47,286 nt of DNA from Pseudomonadota bacterium. Lineage in GTDB: Bacteria > Pseudomonadota > Alphaproteobacteria > Rhizobiales > Devosiaceae. The stretch lies in the NCBI GenBank assembly GCA_023431205.1, contig JAEYXQ010000026.1, positions 1-47,286 on the forward strand. Reading direction: 5' to 3'. How positions within the stretch are numbered: the first letter of the stretch is position 1; each line of letters begins with the position of its first letter. The notes under the pieces are model-generated. The model had not been told where the DNA came from. It worked only from the letters and a program-made list of their open reading frames with translations, and did no database searches. Of this stretch, positions 22,764-31,882 are shown one piece after another. A program made the translations under genes and the position numbers.

Positions 22764-23495
22764 TCACAGCCCGGCTCCGGCCGGGCTGTTTTTGTTTGGA
22801 GCCTGGCTCAGGCCAGCGTCCACCAGGTCCCAGAGCCGCTCACGACCGAGGATCAGGAGCCACGGCACCGCATCGCTGGGTACGATCTCCACCGGGCCGC
22901 CAAGCCCCTCGTTGGAGGTACCGAGCAGGCCGCCGGGGCGGAGATACAGGCCATCGAGCGGGTAGAGCAAGCCGCTGGAATGGCTGAAACCGATCGGCTC
23001 GAGCGGGTGAATGGAGACGCGCTCATGCAGCCCCGCTTCGAAGTGGACAGGCCCGACAACGGCCAGGGCCACATCCACCTCATCCACCAGCAGCAACCGG
23101 CGCCTCGGCGCGTATTCCAGCACGGCGCTCAGCGCTGCCAGCGTGTGGTCGAGGCGCTTGCCCGTCATGCCGAGCGCCAGGGTCACCGGCGCGGCGGTGG
23201 AGTAGAGCGCCTTCTGGAAATCCGTGGTGATCTGTTCGGGGATGTGACGCACCAGAGTGCGCTGCTCCCAGGCAGCCCGATCGGCAAGTGAATCGAGGTC
23301 TCCCACCACCGCTGCGGGCAGCAGCCCGGCTGAGGCGATGGTGTCTGCGCCGCCATCGGCACCGACCATCGCCACCCCACGCTCCGCCAGTTCGCGCAGC
23401 AGGGCGGGTTCGACCACGCCGCCTCCGACAATGGCCAAAGGGCCGTCGAACCGCAGGACTGGGGCGGCCGCCCCCGATCGGACTTGCACTGTCAC
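22764..23495 (-). CDS. thiN: Thiamine pyrophosphokinase
   Basis: The enzyme converts thiamine plus ATP to thiamine diphosphate. Signatures are GADGGADTIAS, VVGDLDSL, TTDFQKAL and GMTGKRLDHTLAALS, in family order. About 243 residues from GTG 23495; another GTG at 23489 is possible, and the open frame further upstream runs through the TPP riboswitch on the opposite strand, so it is rejected. It is divergent from the riboswitch-controlled thiBPQ transporter, forming a thiamine salvage locus. Its last codons lie within the rpoH terminator hairpin. The start is the least certain point. Confidence 0.5.
   Translation of the reverse strand: MTVQVRSGAAAPVLRFDGPLAIVGGGVVEPALLRELAERGVAMVGADGGADTIASAGLLPAAVVGDLDSLADRAAWEQRTLVRHIPEQITTDFQKALYSTAAPVTLALGMTGKRLDHTLAALSAVLEYAPRRRLLLVDEVDVALAVVGPVHFEAGLHERVSIHPLEPIGFSHSSGLLYPLDGLYLRPGGLLGTSNEGLGGPVEIVPSDAVPWLLILGRERLWDLVDAGLSQAPNKNSPAGAGL
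22766..22797 (+). terminator. Intrinsic terminator of rpoH, inside the 3' end of thiN
   Basis: ACAGCCCGGC (22766-22775), loop TCCG and GCCGGGCTGT (22780-22789) form a perfect 10-bp stem followed by TTTTGTTT. Read on the other strand, the same bases encode the last residues of ThiN (SPAGAGL) up to its stop. Confidence 0.5.
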
Positions 23496-23520
23496 GGAAC
23501 GCTCATTAAACGTGGGCTCG

Positions 23521-23605
23521 TCTCGCTGGGGTGTTCCGGATCGACCGGAGCTGAGAGTTACCCATTGAACCTGAACCAGGTCATGCTGGCGGAGGAAGTT
23601 CGAGA
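23521..23605 (+). ncRNA. TPP riboswitch (thi box) controlling thiBPQ
   Basis: The element has the conserved thi-box order: P1 TCTCG (23521) closing with CGAGA (23601), GGGGTG, the CTGAGA pyrimidine-sensing loop (23551-23556), ACCC (23560), GAACCTGA (23567-23574), and the GCTGGCGGAGG end. It binds thiamine diphosphate and turns thiamine genes off when the cofactor is abundant. It lies 75 bases before thiB and 26 bases from the thiN start on the other strand. No terminator follows, so translational control is likely. Confidence 0.5.
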
Positions 23606-23641
23606 TGGCAAGGGCGCCACCGAGCGTTCCGACCATTGACA

Positions 23642-23676
23642 CATCCCTCAACGCATGACCGCAACACGAAGGGATG
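23642..23676 (+). promoter_or_regulatory. Possible ribosome-site sequestering hairpin of the TPP riboswitch
   Basis: CATCCCT (23642-23648) is a perfect complement of AGGGATG (23670-23676), which contains the thiB ribosome-binding site. Pairing would hide the site. This is a candidate expression platform for translational control; the 21-base loop is long and folding was not computed. Confidence 0.5.
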
Positions 23677-23680
23677 AGCC

Positions 23681-24688
23681 ATGCTCAACGCCACCCGCCT
23701 CGCTGCTGCGGTCCTTCTCGGACTGGGCGCTACGCCGATTGCTGCCGAGGAAGTGCCGATCCTCACCATCTACACCTATGACGGCTTTGCCGCCGAATGG
23801 GGACCGGGCCCAGGGCTCAAGGCCGGCTTCGAGGCCATCTGCGGCGGCTGCATCGTCGAGTTCGTCGCCGCCGACTCCTCGATCGGCACGCTGCGCCGGG
23901 TGCAACTCGAGGGCGACACCACCGAGGCCGACCTGATCGTCGGGCTCGACACCGCCATTGCCGGTGAGGCGCGGGCCACGGGCCTGTTTGCCGAGCACGG
24001 GCTTGAACTCGACGGGCTCACGGTGCCGGGCGGCTGGAGCGACCCGACCTTCGTGCCGGTGGACTACGCCCACTTCGCCTTCGTCTACGACACCGACACG
24101 GTGACCACCCCGCCGCAGTCGTTCGAGGAGCTGATCGCGCTGCCGGAAGACTTCAAGATCGTCATTCAGGATCCCCGCTCGGCCACTCCAGGCATGGGTC
24201 TGGTGCTGTGGGTGAAGGCCGCCTACGGCGACCGCGCCGCCGAGATCTGGCAAGGCCTGAAGCCGCACATCCTCACCGTCACCCGCGACTGGAGCGAGAG
24301 CTACAATCTGTTCCTGTCGGGCGAAGCGGACATGGCGCTGTCCTACACCACCTCGCCCGCCTACCACATCGTCGCCGAAGACGATGATACCGTCCATGCG
24401 GCGCTGTTCCGCGAGGGGCACTTTCCGCAGACCGAGGTCGCGGGGATCCTTGCTTCTTCCGACAAGCAGAAGCTTGCGGGCGAGTTCCTGGCCTACCTCG
24501 CCTCGCCGGACGGACAGGCGATCATTCCGACCACCAACTGGATGTTCCCGGTGGTGGATCTGGGGAGCGACCTCGACCCTGCCTTTGCCGGCCTGCCGCA
24601 GCCGGAGGAGACGCTGAGCTTCACCGACGAAGAGATCGAAGCCAACGCCGACGCCTGGATCGAGGAAATGCTGACCGCGATCCAGTGA
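23681..24688 (+). CDS. thiB: Thiamine ABC transporter, periplasmic binding protein ThiB
   Basis: This 335-residue protein has a signal peptide (about 1-22, ending IAA-EEV). The mature part starts with PILTIYTYDGFAAEWGPGPG, characteristic of ThiB. Further matches are ADLIVGLDTAI, FVPVDYAHFAFVYD, TVTRDWSESYNLFLSGEADM and NWMFPVV. It captures thiamine, thiamine phosphate and TPP in the periplasm and delivers them to ThiP. The gene follows the TPP riboswitch; AAGGGA lies about 6 bases before ATG. First gene of thiB-thiP-thiQ. Confidence 0.5.
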   Translation: MLNATRLAAAVLLGLGATPIAAEEVPILTIYTYDGFAAEWGPGPGLKAGFEAICGGCIVEFVAADSSIGTLRRVQLEGDTTEADLIVGLDTAIAGEARATGLFAEHGLELDGLTVPGGWSDPTFVPVDYAHFAFVYDTDTVTTPPQSFEELIALPEDFKIVIQDPRSATPGMGLVLWVKAAYGDRAAEIWQGLKPHILTVTRDWSESYNLFLSGEADMALSYTTSPAYHIVAEDDDTVHAALFREGHFPQTEVAGILASSDKQKLAGEFLAYLASPDGQAIIPTTNWMFPVVDLGSDLDPAFAGLPQPEETLSFTDEEIEANADAWIEEMLTAIQ

Positions 24689-24731
24689 CTCTCCAGCCTC
24701 CTCCCCGGCTCAGGAGCGAGGCAGTTCCCGA

Positions 24732-26324
24732 GTGACCATGCCCACCCTGCCCCGTCGACCCATCCGAGTTGCCATCGCCGCGGCGGTCGCCATTGCGATC
24801 GCCGGGCTGATCGTAGCCGTGTTCTGGTCGATTCTCGGCGCCGCTGCGGACGCAAGCCGCTCCCGCATCGACATCCCGCACCTGCTGCGGATGACGGCGC
24901 TGCAGGCCGGCCTGACCATGGTCCTCTCACTGGCAGTGGGCATGGCGCTGGCCTGGAGCCTCAATCGCCTGCGGTTCTGGGGGCGTGAACTCGTGGTCGG
25001 GCTGTTTGCGGCTGCCATCGTTACCCCGGGCATGGTGATGGCCTTTGGCCTCCTTGCCATCTGGGGGCGCAACGGCTGGATCAATCGCGCCAGCGAAGCC
25101 TTGTTCGGCGCGTCGCTCGGCAATCCGGCCTTCGGGCTGTCGGGAATCCTCCTGGCCCATGTCGTCCTCAATGGCGCCTTTGCCGCCCGCATTCTTTTGG
25201 CGCGCCTCGACTCCATTCCCGCTGCGCGCCTGAAAACGGGGCAGTCACTCGGGCTCGACGGGTGGCAGCGCTTCCGCATCATCGACTGGCCGGCGATGCG
25301 CGGCACCCTGCCTGGCCTGGGCGCCATCATCTTCCTTCTGGCCTTCACCAGCTTCCCCATCGTCCTGATGCTCGGTGGCGGCCCCGCCAACCAGACGCTG
25401 GAAGTGGCGATCTACTCCGCCGTGCGCCAGAACTTCGATCTCGCGGGCGCCGTCGCGCTGGCGCTGACGCAGATCGCCGTGTGCGCGGCCGTCATCCTGA
25501 CCGCGTCCATTCTCGCGCCGGTGCCGACGGCGCTGGGACGCTCCGTTGCCCCGCGGTGGCGCGATGGCGCCGCGGCAAGGACGGCGCAATGGCTGATGAT
25601 GCTGGCTGCGGTCACCGCCTTCGTGCTGCCGCTGCTGTCGGTGCTCGCCGACGGTCTCACCGCCGGAATAGCGGAACTGCTGTCCCGGCCGGTGTTCTGG
25701 TGGTCGGCGCTCAGCAGTTTGGTGATCGCTTCGGTGTCGGCTCTGCTGACGCTGGGGTTGGCGCTGGGCCTGGCACTCGGCAGAGCGGCAACGACCCAGC
25801 CTCTGGCGCGCACGCTGCTGGGCATGCCGCCCTACGCCTATCTCGCCGTGCCAGCCGTGGTGCTGGCCCTGGGGTTCTTCCTGCTGGTGCGCAGTGCTGG
25901 CCTGGCACCGGCACAGGCCGCGCCGGTGGTGGTGGTCCTCGGCAACAGTCTCCTCGCCCTCCCCTTCGCGATCGCCACTCTCGGCCCGCCGCTGGAAGCC
26001 ATCGCGCGCACCAGGGGCAAGCTCATCCGCTCGCTCGGGCTCAGCGGAACCCGCCAGTTCCTGACGGTGGAATACCCCCTGCTCGGCCGTGACCTCGGCA
26101 TCATGCTTGCTCTGGCTTTCTGCTTTTCACTGGGGGACCTGGGGGTCATCGCCCTGTTCGGCACCGAGAACTTCCAGACGCTGCCGCTGCTGATGTTCCG
26201 CAGCCTTGGCTCCTACCGAACCAATGACGCGGCCGCGGTCGCCGCCATTCTGCTGATCGGGACCATCGTGGCCTTCATCGGCCTCCCGCGCCTTGTGGAA
26301 AGGATTGCCAATGCTCGCCGCTGA
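24732..26324 (+). CDS. thiP: Thiamine ABC transporter permease ThiP
   Basis: This 530-residue inner-membrane protein carries two fused permease halves, as typical for ThiP, with about 12 hydrophobic segments. EAA-type loops occur in each half: GQSLGLDGWQRFRIIDWP at about 170 and IRSLGLSGTRQFLTVEYPLL near 435, which contact the ATPase ThiQ. The GTG at 24732 has GAGG ten bases upstream; an ATG two codons later is an alternative. It overlaps thiQ by 14 bases, and the gap from thiB is 43 bases. Confidence 0.5.
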   Translation: MTMPTLPRRPIRVAIAAAVAIAIAGLIVAVFWSILGAAADASRSRIDIPHLLRMTALQAGLTMVLSLAVGMALAWSLNRLRFWGRELVVGLFAAAIVTPGMVMAFGLLAIWGRNGWINRASEALFGASLGNPAFGLSGILLAHVVLNGAFAARILLARLDSIPAARLKTGQSLGLDGWQRFRIIDWPAMRGTLPGLGAIIFLLAFTSFPIVLMLGGGPANQTLEVAIYSAVRQNFDLAGAVALALTQIAVCAAVILTASILAPVPTALGRSVAPRWRDGAAARTAQWLMMLAAVTAFVLPLLSVLADGLTAGIAELLSRPVFWWSALSSLVIASVSALLTLGLALGLALGRAATTQPLARTLLGMPPYAYLAVPAVVLALGFFLLVRSAGLAPAQAAPVVVVLGNSLLALPFAIATLGPPLEAIARTRGKLIRSLGLSGTRQFLTVEYPLLGRDLGIMLALAFCFSLGDLGVIALFGTENFQTLPLLMFRSLGSYRTNDAAAVAAILLIGTIVAFIGLPRLVERIANARR

Positions 26325-26964
26325 AGCGCTGACCTTCGCTCATCCGGGGCAGGTCGCGCCCTACCTGTTCTCGTTCACGGCTGCACCCGGGGAAGTCACG
26401 GCCATCTCCGGCCCCAGCGGCTCCGGCAAGTCGACCCTGCTCGACCTGATTGCCGGCTTTCTCAAGCCAGCAACCGGCCGCCTGCTGCTGGACGGTGCAG
26501 ATCTGCTGCCGCTCGAGCCGGAAAACCGCCCGGTGTCGCTGCTGCTGCAGTCGGAGAATCTGTTCGACCATCTGAGTGCCGGACGCAATGTGGCACTGGG
26601 CCTGCCGCGCGGCACCGCTCGTGCCGCAGGGGAACAGCTCGCCCGGGCGGCTCTCGATGAGGTCGGCTTGGCCGGTCTGGCCGGTCAACCGGCTGCCACG
26701 CTATCCGGCGGGCAGAAGCAGCGCGTCGCCCTGGCCCGGACGTTGCTGCGCGCCCGCGAAGTGCTGCTGCTCGATGAGCCCTTCTCCGCGCTTGACGATG
26801 ACACAAGGCGGGAGACCCGTGCGCTGGTGGCAACGCTTACCGCGCGCCATAGCTGGCACACGATCCTTGTCAGCCATCACGCCGATGACGTCGCTGCGCT
26901 GGCCGCGCGGCACTACCGCATTGAAGCCGGACGCCTCGTCGAGGAGCAGGTCGCCTCGCGCTAG
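26311..26964 (+). CDS. thiQ: Thiamine ABC transporter ATP-binding protein ThiQ
   Basis: This 217-residue ABC ATPase has Walker A GPSGSGKST at about 34-42, a Q-loop near LLLQSENLFDHL, the signature LSGGQKQRVALART, Walker B VLLLDEPFSALD and the switch His in ILVSHHADD. Its small size (no C-terminal regulatory domain) and operon position identify it as ThiQ. ATG 26311 overlaps the end of thiP; translation is probably coupled. It converges on the 670-residue gene with four bases between stop codons. Confidence 0.5.
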   Translation: MLAAEALTFAHPGQVAPYLFSFTAAPGEVTAISGPSGSGKSTLLDLIAGFLKPATGRLLLDGADLLPLEPENRPVSLLLQSENLFDHLSAGRNVALGLPRGTARAAGEQLARAALDEVGLAGLAGQPAATLSGGQKQRVALARTLLRAREVLLLDEPFSALDDDTRRETRALVATLTARHSWHTILVSHHADDVAALAARHYRIEAGRLVEEQVASR

Positions 26965-26968
26965 CGGA

Positions 26969-28981
26969 TCACTCTGCCCAGGCGGTGAAGACTTCACCGA
27001 ACAGCGCCTGCGCCTCTTCATCCTTCTCGAGGGTGATGATCGCGTTGCGGCCGGTCCCATAGACGATCGCCAGGTCGAGCCAGCGCCGGCTCTCCAGCAA
27101 CTCGGTGTTGGTCGCAAGATCGTTCTCGGCCGCACTCAGTGCGAACAGGAACGAGTTGCCGACCACACGTGCCGAAGCGCCGACCAGCGGCGTGCCGGTC
27201 ACCAGTTCCTCGTCCTTGAGCAGCACGCCGGCGACGCTGGCGATGCTGCCGCCCACGAAGCTGTCGCTCACCTGGAAGTCCACCTCCATCAGGTGGCTTG
27301 CCGGCAGGGCCGGATCGGAATTCTTGCGGATCGTGACGGCGACCGACAGGTTTCGCGCCGGAATGCTGGCGGTGCCTTCCAAAGTCGGCAGGCCGAGTTC
27401 GTCCTCCCCGCGCGACCAGTCGACCGAGCCCGAGAAGGGCACGGCGCCGGACCGCCCGTCAGCGCTGGCCTCGAGCAGCAGCGACTGGCTGCCCGCGAGG
27501 ACCGCCGGATCGACGGAAGCAGCGATGTCATCGGTCCCCGGCAGCGCCTCTTCGGCGGCCGGCAGCCGTTCCTCCGACTTGATCTCGCCATTGGCGCCTA
27601 TATCGGGCAGCACCGTCTCGGTGCCCTGCGGCGTGACGGCCTCCGGCGTCGGCTCCAGCCGATCGTCGATCTCCAGGCCACCGACATCGGCAGCCGGGTT
27701 GGGCGCGGTAACGGGGGCCGTGTTGCCTGGTCCGGACGTTTCTTCGGTCGGCTGCACCGGCGCATCCAGCGTCGGTGCCGGTGCCGGCAGAGCGGGCGCT
27801 GGGGTGTCAGCGACCTCGGTCACCTGCGGCTGGCCCTGGCCGAACATCTGCTCGAGATCGACATAGCCTTCGCGCCAGGCCCAGAAACCAGCGCCGCCGA
27901 CACCTGCCAGCAGTACGGCAAAGACGACGAGGAAAATGGTAAGGCCGGCACCCGAGCGGGTGGCGGTCGCGTCCGCCTCGAAGGCGACGTCGGTGTCGTC
28001 CTTGCTGGGCGGCACCATGGCAAAGCCGTCGCGGCTCGTCTCCGGCGCGGGCTCGGTGGTTTCGCCGCGAGCTTCCCGATCAAGCGTCTGGATGGCGCGC
28101 TGGATGACGCCTTCAGCCTCGCTCGCCTCGTCGGGAGGCATCTCGACCTCGACTTCGCGCACGGTGGAGAGCGCCGCTTCAACGGGCGCCGCTTCCGCCA
28201 TCGCCAGAGGCGATCCGGCCTGCCGTGCGACGGTGTGTTGAACCGTGGGCTCGGTCCGCGGGCCAAAGCGGACGGGATCGCTACCCGGACGGCTTGCGGC
28301 TAGCGGCGCCGGCTCACGCCGTGTTTCACTCGCCGGCGCGCGCGCAGGCGGCTCGAATGGTCGCACGTTGGAGGCGCCTGCCTCGACCCGGGGGGTGAAT
28401 GTCGGTGCCGGCATTCCCCTGGTGTTCGGCACCACCGGAGTGACCTGGGCGCCGCTGGTCTGCGCCGCCTTGGCAATGATTTCCTCAATGGAGAGCTTGT
28501 TGCCAGCCTCTGGCGCGTCAGCAGGCTGCTCCGGTTCCGCCGTCAGCGGTTCCGCAGCAGGCGTTGACGCCTCAGATGCCGGAACGGGCTCTGATACCTC
28601 GGCTTCCGCCTCACTGTCCGTCACATCGTCAGCATCGGTATCCGCAACGGGGGCATGTTCCTGTGCTGGTGCCGCCACCTGCGCAGGGGGCGCGTTCCAG
28701 CTGGAGCGAGACACGGCAGGCTCTGCCGGACGAGCACCGAACGCGGCTTCGCGGCCGAGCTGGATGACCGCTTCACTGGCCTCCTGCTCGACCTGCCGAA
28801 TGCAATCCTCGAGCTGCAGCCGATGCTGGGTGATCTCGCGCGCCGGTAACGGCGGCTGGATGGCCCGGAGCTGACCGACCAGAGCTGAGCGCGCCTTCTC
28901 GTAGACCGCGCGACGCGCAGACCCGTTGTTTTCCGGTAAGGCCGCGATGGCCCGGCGCAACAGCTCTTTGTAATCCGCCAT
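26969..28981 (-). CDS. Large single-pass membrane protein, conserved hypothetical of Rhizobiales
   Basis: This 670-residue protein begins with a conserved helical N-terminal domain (MADYKELLRRAIAALPENNG, VYEKARSALVGQLRA; about 1-80). A long acidic Ala/Pro/Glu-rich disordered stretch follows (about 90-340), then one transmembrane helix (about 349-370, LTIFLVVFAVLLAGVGGAGF), a second low-complexity region, and a C-terminal beta-rich domain (about 510-670). Similar proteins are widespread, unnamed, in Rhizobiales and often lie near purA. The layout suggests a cytoplasmic helical module linked across the membrane to a periplasmic domain. No function is known to me. Confidence 0.5.
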   Translation of the reverse strand: MADYKELLRRAIAALPENNGSARRAVYEKARSALVGQLRAIQPPLPAREITQHRLQLEDCIRQVEQEASEAVIQLGREAAFGARPAEPAVSRSSWNAPPAQVAAPAQEHAPVADTDADDVTDSEAEAEVSEPVPASEASTPAAEPLTAEPEQPADAPEAGNKLSIEEIIAKAAQTSGAQVTPVVPNTRGMPAPTFTPRVEAGASNVRPFEPPARAPASETRREPAPLAASRPGSDPVRFGPRTEPTVQHTVARQAGSPLAMAEAAPVEAALSTVREVEVEMPPDEASEAEGVIQRAIQTLDREARGETTEPAPETSRDGFAMVPPSKDDTDVAFEADATATRSGAGLTIFLVVFAVLLAGVGGAGFWAWREGYVDLEQMFGQGQPQVTEVADTPAPALPAPAPTLDAPVQPTEETSGPGNTAPVTAPNPAADVGGLEIDDRLEPTPEAVTPQGTETVLPDIGANGEIKSEERLPAAEEALPGTDDIAASVDPAVLAGSQSLLLEASADGRSGAVPFSGSVDWSRGEDELGLPTLEGTASIPARNLSVAVTIRKNSDPALPASHLMEVDFQVSDSFVGGSIASVAGVLLKDEELVTGTPLVGASARVVGNSFLFALSAAENDLATNTELLESRRWLDLAIVYGTGRNAIITLEKDEEAQALFGEVFTAWAE

Positions 28982-29026
28982 CGGTTACTTGGTACTCAGG
29001 TTTCGGTGGTGTTGTAACAAAAATTC

Positions 29027-30316
<1,290 letters not shown>

Positions 30317-30483
30317 TACCTAGTCCTTCTCAACCGTTCGGCGTGACGCGGCCAGCCCGACGCCCCTGGCCCCGAACCGCCACTATTTCTTTGGACGTCC
30401 GTCCTCCCGGCCGCCTTTGGTTGGCGTTTGAATACGGCCGAATAACTGCTAAGTCCGCTTGTCCTTACATCACCAAGGCGACG

Positions 30484-31425
30484 ATGACAAAGCCGCTCGA
30501 AGCCGGAAATCGCGGCATTTATGCCCGCCTGCTGGATCAACCCTATCTCTTGCTGGTTCTGGCGCCGCTGTTCTGGGGTGGCAATGTGGTCGCGGCAAAG
30601 CTTGTGGTCGGCGAAATCGACCCGTTTCTGCTGCTGGCCAGCCGGTGCGTGCTGGCCACTGCCGTCATCCTGCCCTTCGCCTGGCGATTCCTTGGAGACG
30701 ACTGGCCGGTGATCCGCCGGACCTGGTTGCTGCTGATGGCCTATGGGGCCATCGGCTACGCCCTGTTCAACGTCTTCCTCTATGTCGGCCTGCAGACCAC
30801 CACCGGGGTCAACTCAGCCATCGAGCAGGCTTCCCTGCCCATGCTGATCCTGGGCGCCAACTTCATCGTCTTCCGGGTTCGCGCCCGCCTGCTGCAGATC
30901 ATCGGCGTGCTCATGGCGATTTTCGGCGTGATCCTGACCGCGACACATGGTGACGCAACCCGCATCCTCACCCTCGACGTCAATGTCGGGGACGGCTTCG
31001 TCATTCTCGCGTGCCTGGCCTATACCGGCTACACGCTGGCGCTCCGCTTCCGCCCCAAGATGCACATCATGAGCTTCATGGCCGTGTCGTTCTCGGGAGC
31101 GGCGATCACCGGCGTCATCATGCTGGCGCTGTTCGGCGGCGGTCTCGGCAAGGCTGCCGAACTCGCCAGCGCCTCGCCGACCGTGTGGGCGGTGATCGCC
31201 TATATAGCGATCTTTCCCTCGATGTTCAGCCAGGTTGCCTATGCGCGCGGGGTGGAACTGGTGGGCGCCAACCGCGCCGCGCCCAGCCACAACCTCATTC
31301 CCGTCTTCGGCACGCTAGGTTCGGTGCTGATCCTCGGTGAGCGGCTGGAACTCTACCACTTCGTGGCCGCCGTCATCATCATCTGCGGGATCGTCCTGGC
31401 CGAATGGGCGGCGCGGCGGCGCTAG
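30484..31425 (+). CDS. DMT-superfamily (EamA) transporter
   Basis: This 313-residue inner-membrane protein has about ten hydrophobic helices in two EamA repeats (about 22-150 and 165-308). The first repeat begins APLFWGGNVVAAKLVVGEIDP and the end of the second contains LIPVFGTLGSVLILGERL, both typical of the family. Substrate unknown; relatives export amino acids or metabolites. ATG 30484 was chosen because membrane character starts there; the open frame to 30343 is not membrane-like. Its TAG stop overlaps the hicB stop on the other strand (CTAG). Confidence 0.5.
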   Translation: MTKPLEAGNRGIYARLLDQPYLLLVLAPLFWGGNVVAAKLVVGEIDPFLLLASRCVLATAVILPFAWRFLGDDWPVIRRTWLLLMAYGAIGYALFNVFLYVGLQTTTGVNSAIEQASLPMLILGANFIVFRVRARLLQIIGVLMAIFGVILTATHGDATRILTLDVNVGDGFVILACLAYTGYTLALRFRPKMHIMSFMAVSFSGAAITGVIMLALFGGGLGKAAELASASPTVWAVIAYIAIFPSMFSQVAYARGVELVGANRAAPSHNLIPVFGTLGSVLILGERLELYHFVAAVIIICGIVLAEWAARRR

Positions 31426-31643
31426 GCGGTGGCGAGGCGGCGTGAGGGTTCGGGGATCGAACGACCGAGATCTCGAGCGGCCTCGATCCACGCGGCAATC
31501 GCATCCTGAACGTTGCTGATGGCCTCTTCAGGAGTATCGCCGTCGCTCATGCAGCCGGGGAGGTCCGGCACAACCGCGCTGAAGCCACCACCGTCTTCCG
31601 ACGGCAGCGGGGCGACAATCACCGGATATTCAAGCTTGGCCAC
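31422..31643 (-). CDS. hicB: HicB family antitoxin
   Basis: This 73-residue protein has the degenerate RNase-H-like HicB fold: YPVIVAPLPSEDGGGFSAVV, then PDLPGCMSDGDTPEEAI and VQDAIAAWIEAARDLG. HicB antitoxins bind and inhibit the HicA mRNA interferase. This form is short and lacks a C-terminal DNA-binding domain, so autorepression may need HicA or be absent. GTG 31643 has GGAGG six bases upstream, inside the end of hicA, which it overlaps by 14 bases. Confidence 0.5.
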   Translation of the reverse strand: MAKLEYPVIVAPLPSEDGGGFSAVVPDLPGCMSDGDTPEEAISNVQDAIAAWIEAARDLGRSIPEPSRRLATA

Positions 31644-31881
31644 GGCGAGCCTCCACTTCGGTCACGAAGGCGACGAGCTTGCGTATATATACGGGCTTGA
31701 TCGGCCGCTTGAAAGGGACGGTGAGTATCTCGGCCATCCGTTCTTCGCTAACCTTGTAGTGTGAGCCACCACCTCTGGGCGGCTCACACCGGATGTTGTG
31801 TTCTCGGCAAAGCGCCTCGACGTCCTTGATGGTCCAACCCGATTGCGGATGTTTCCGCATCTGATCGAGCCGTGAGGTCAT
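31630..31881 (-). CDS. hicA: HicA family toxin (mRNA interferase)
   Basis: This 83-residue protein has a double-stranded-RNA-binding-like HicA fold. The catalytic His lies in PPRGGGSHYKV (about residue 41), followed by ILTVPFKRPIKPVYIRKLVAFV, which is the usual tail. The first 20 residues (MTSRLDQMRKHPQSGWTIKD) differ somewhat from the shortest HicA proteins. The start ATG lies one base after the serA stop codon, so the toxin gene is the third cistron of serC-serA-hicA-hicB. Toxin activity is inferred from family. Confidence 0.5.
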   Translation of the reverse strand: MTSRLDQMRKHPQSGWTIKDVEALCREHNIRCEPPRGGGSHYKVSEERMAEILTVPFKRPIKPVYIRKLVAFVTEVEARRGQA

Positions 31882-31882
31882 C

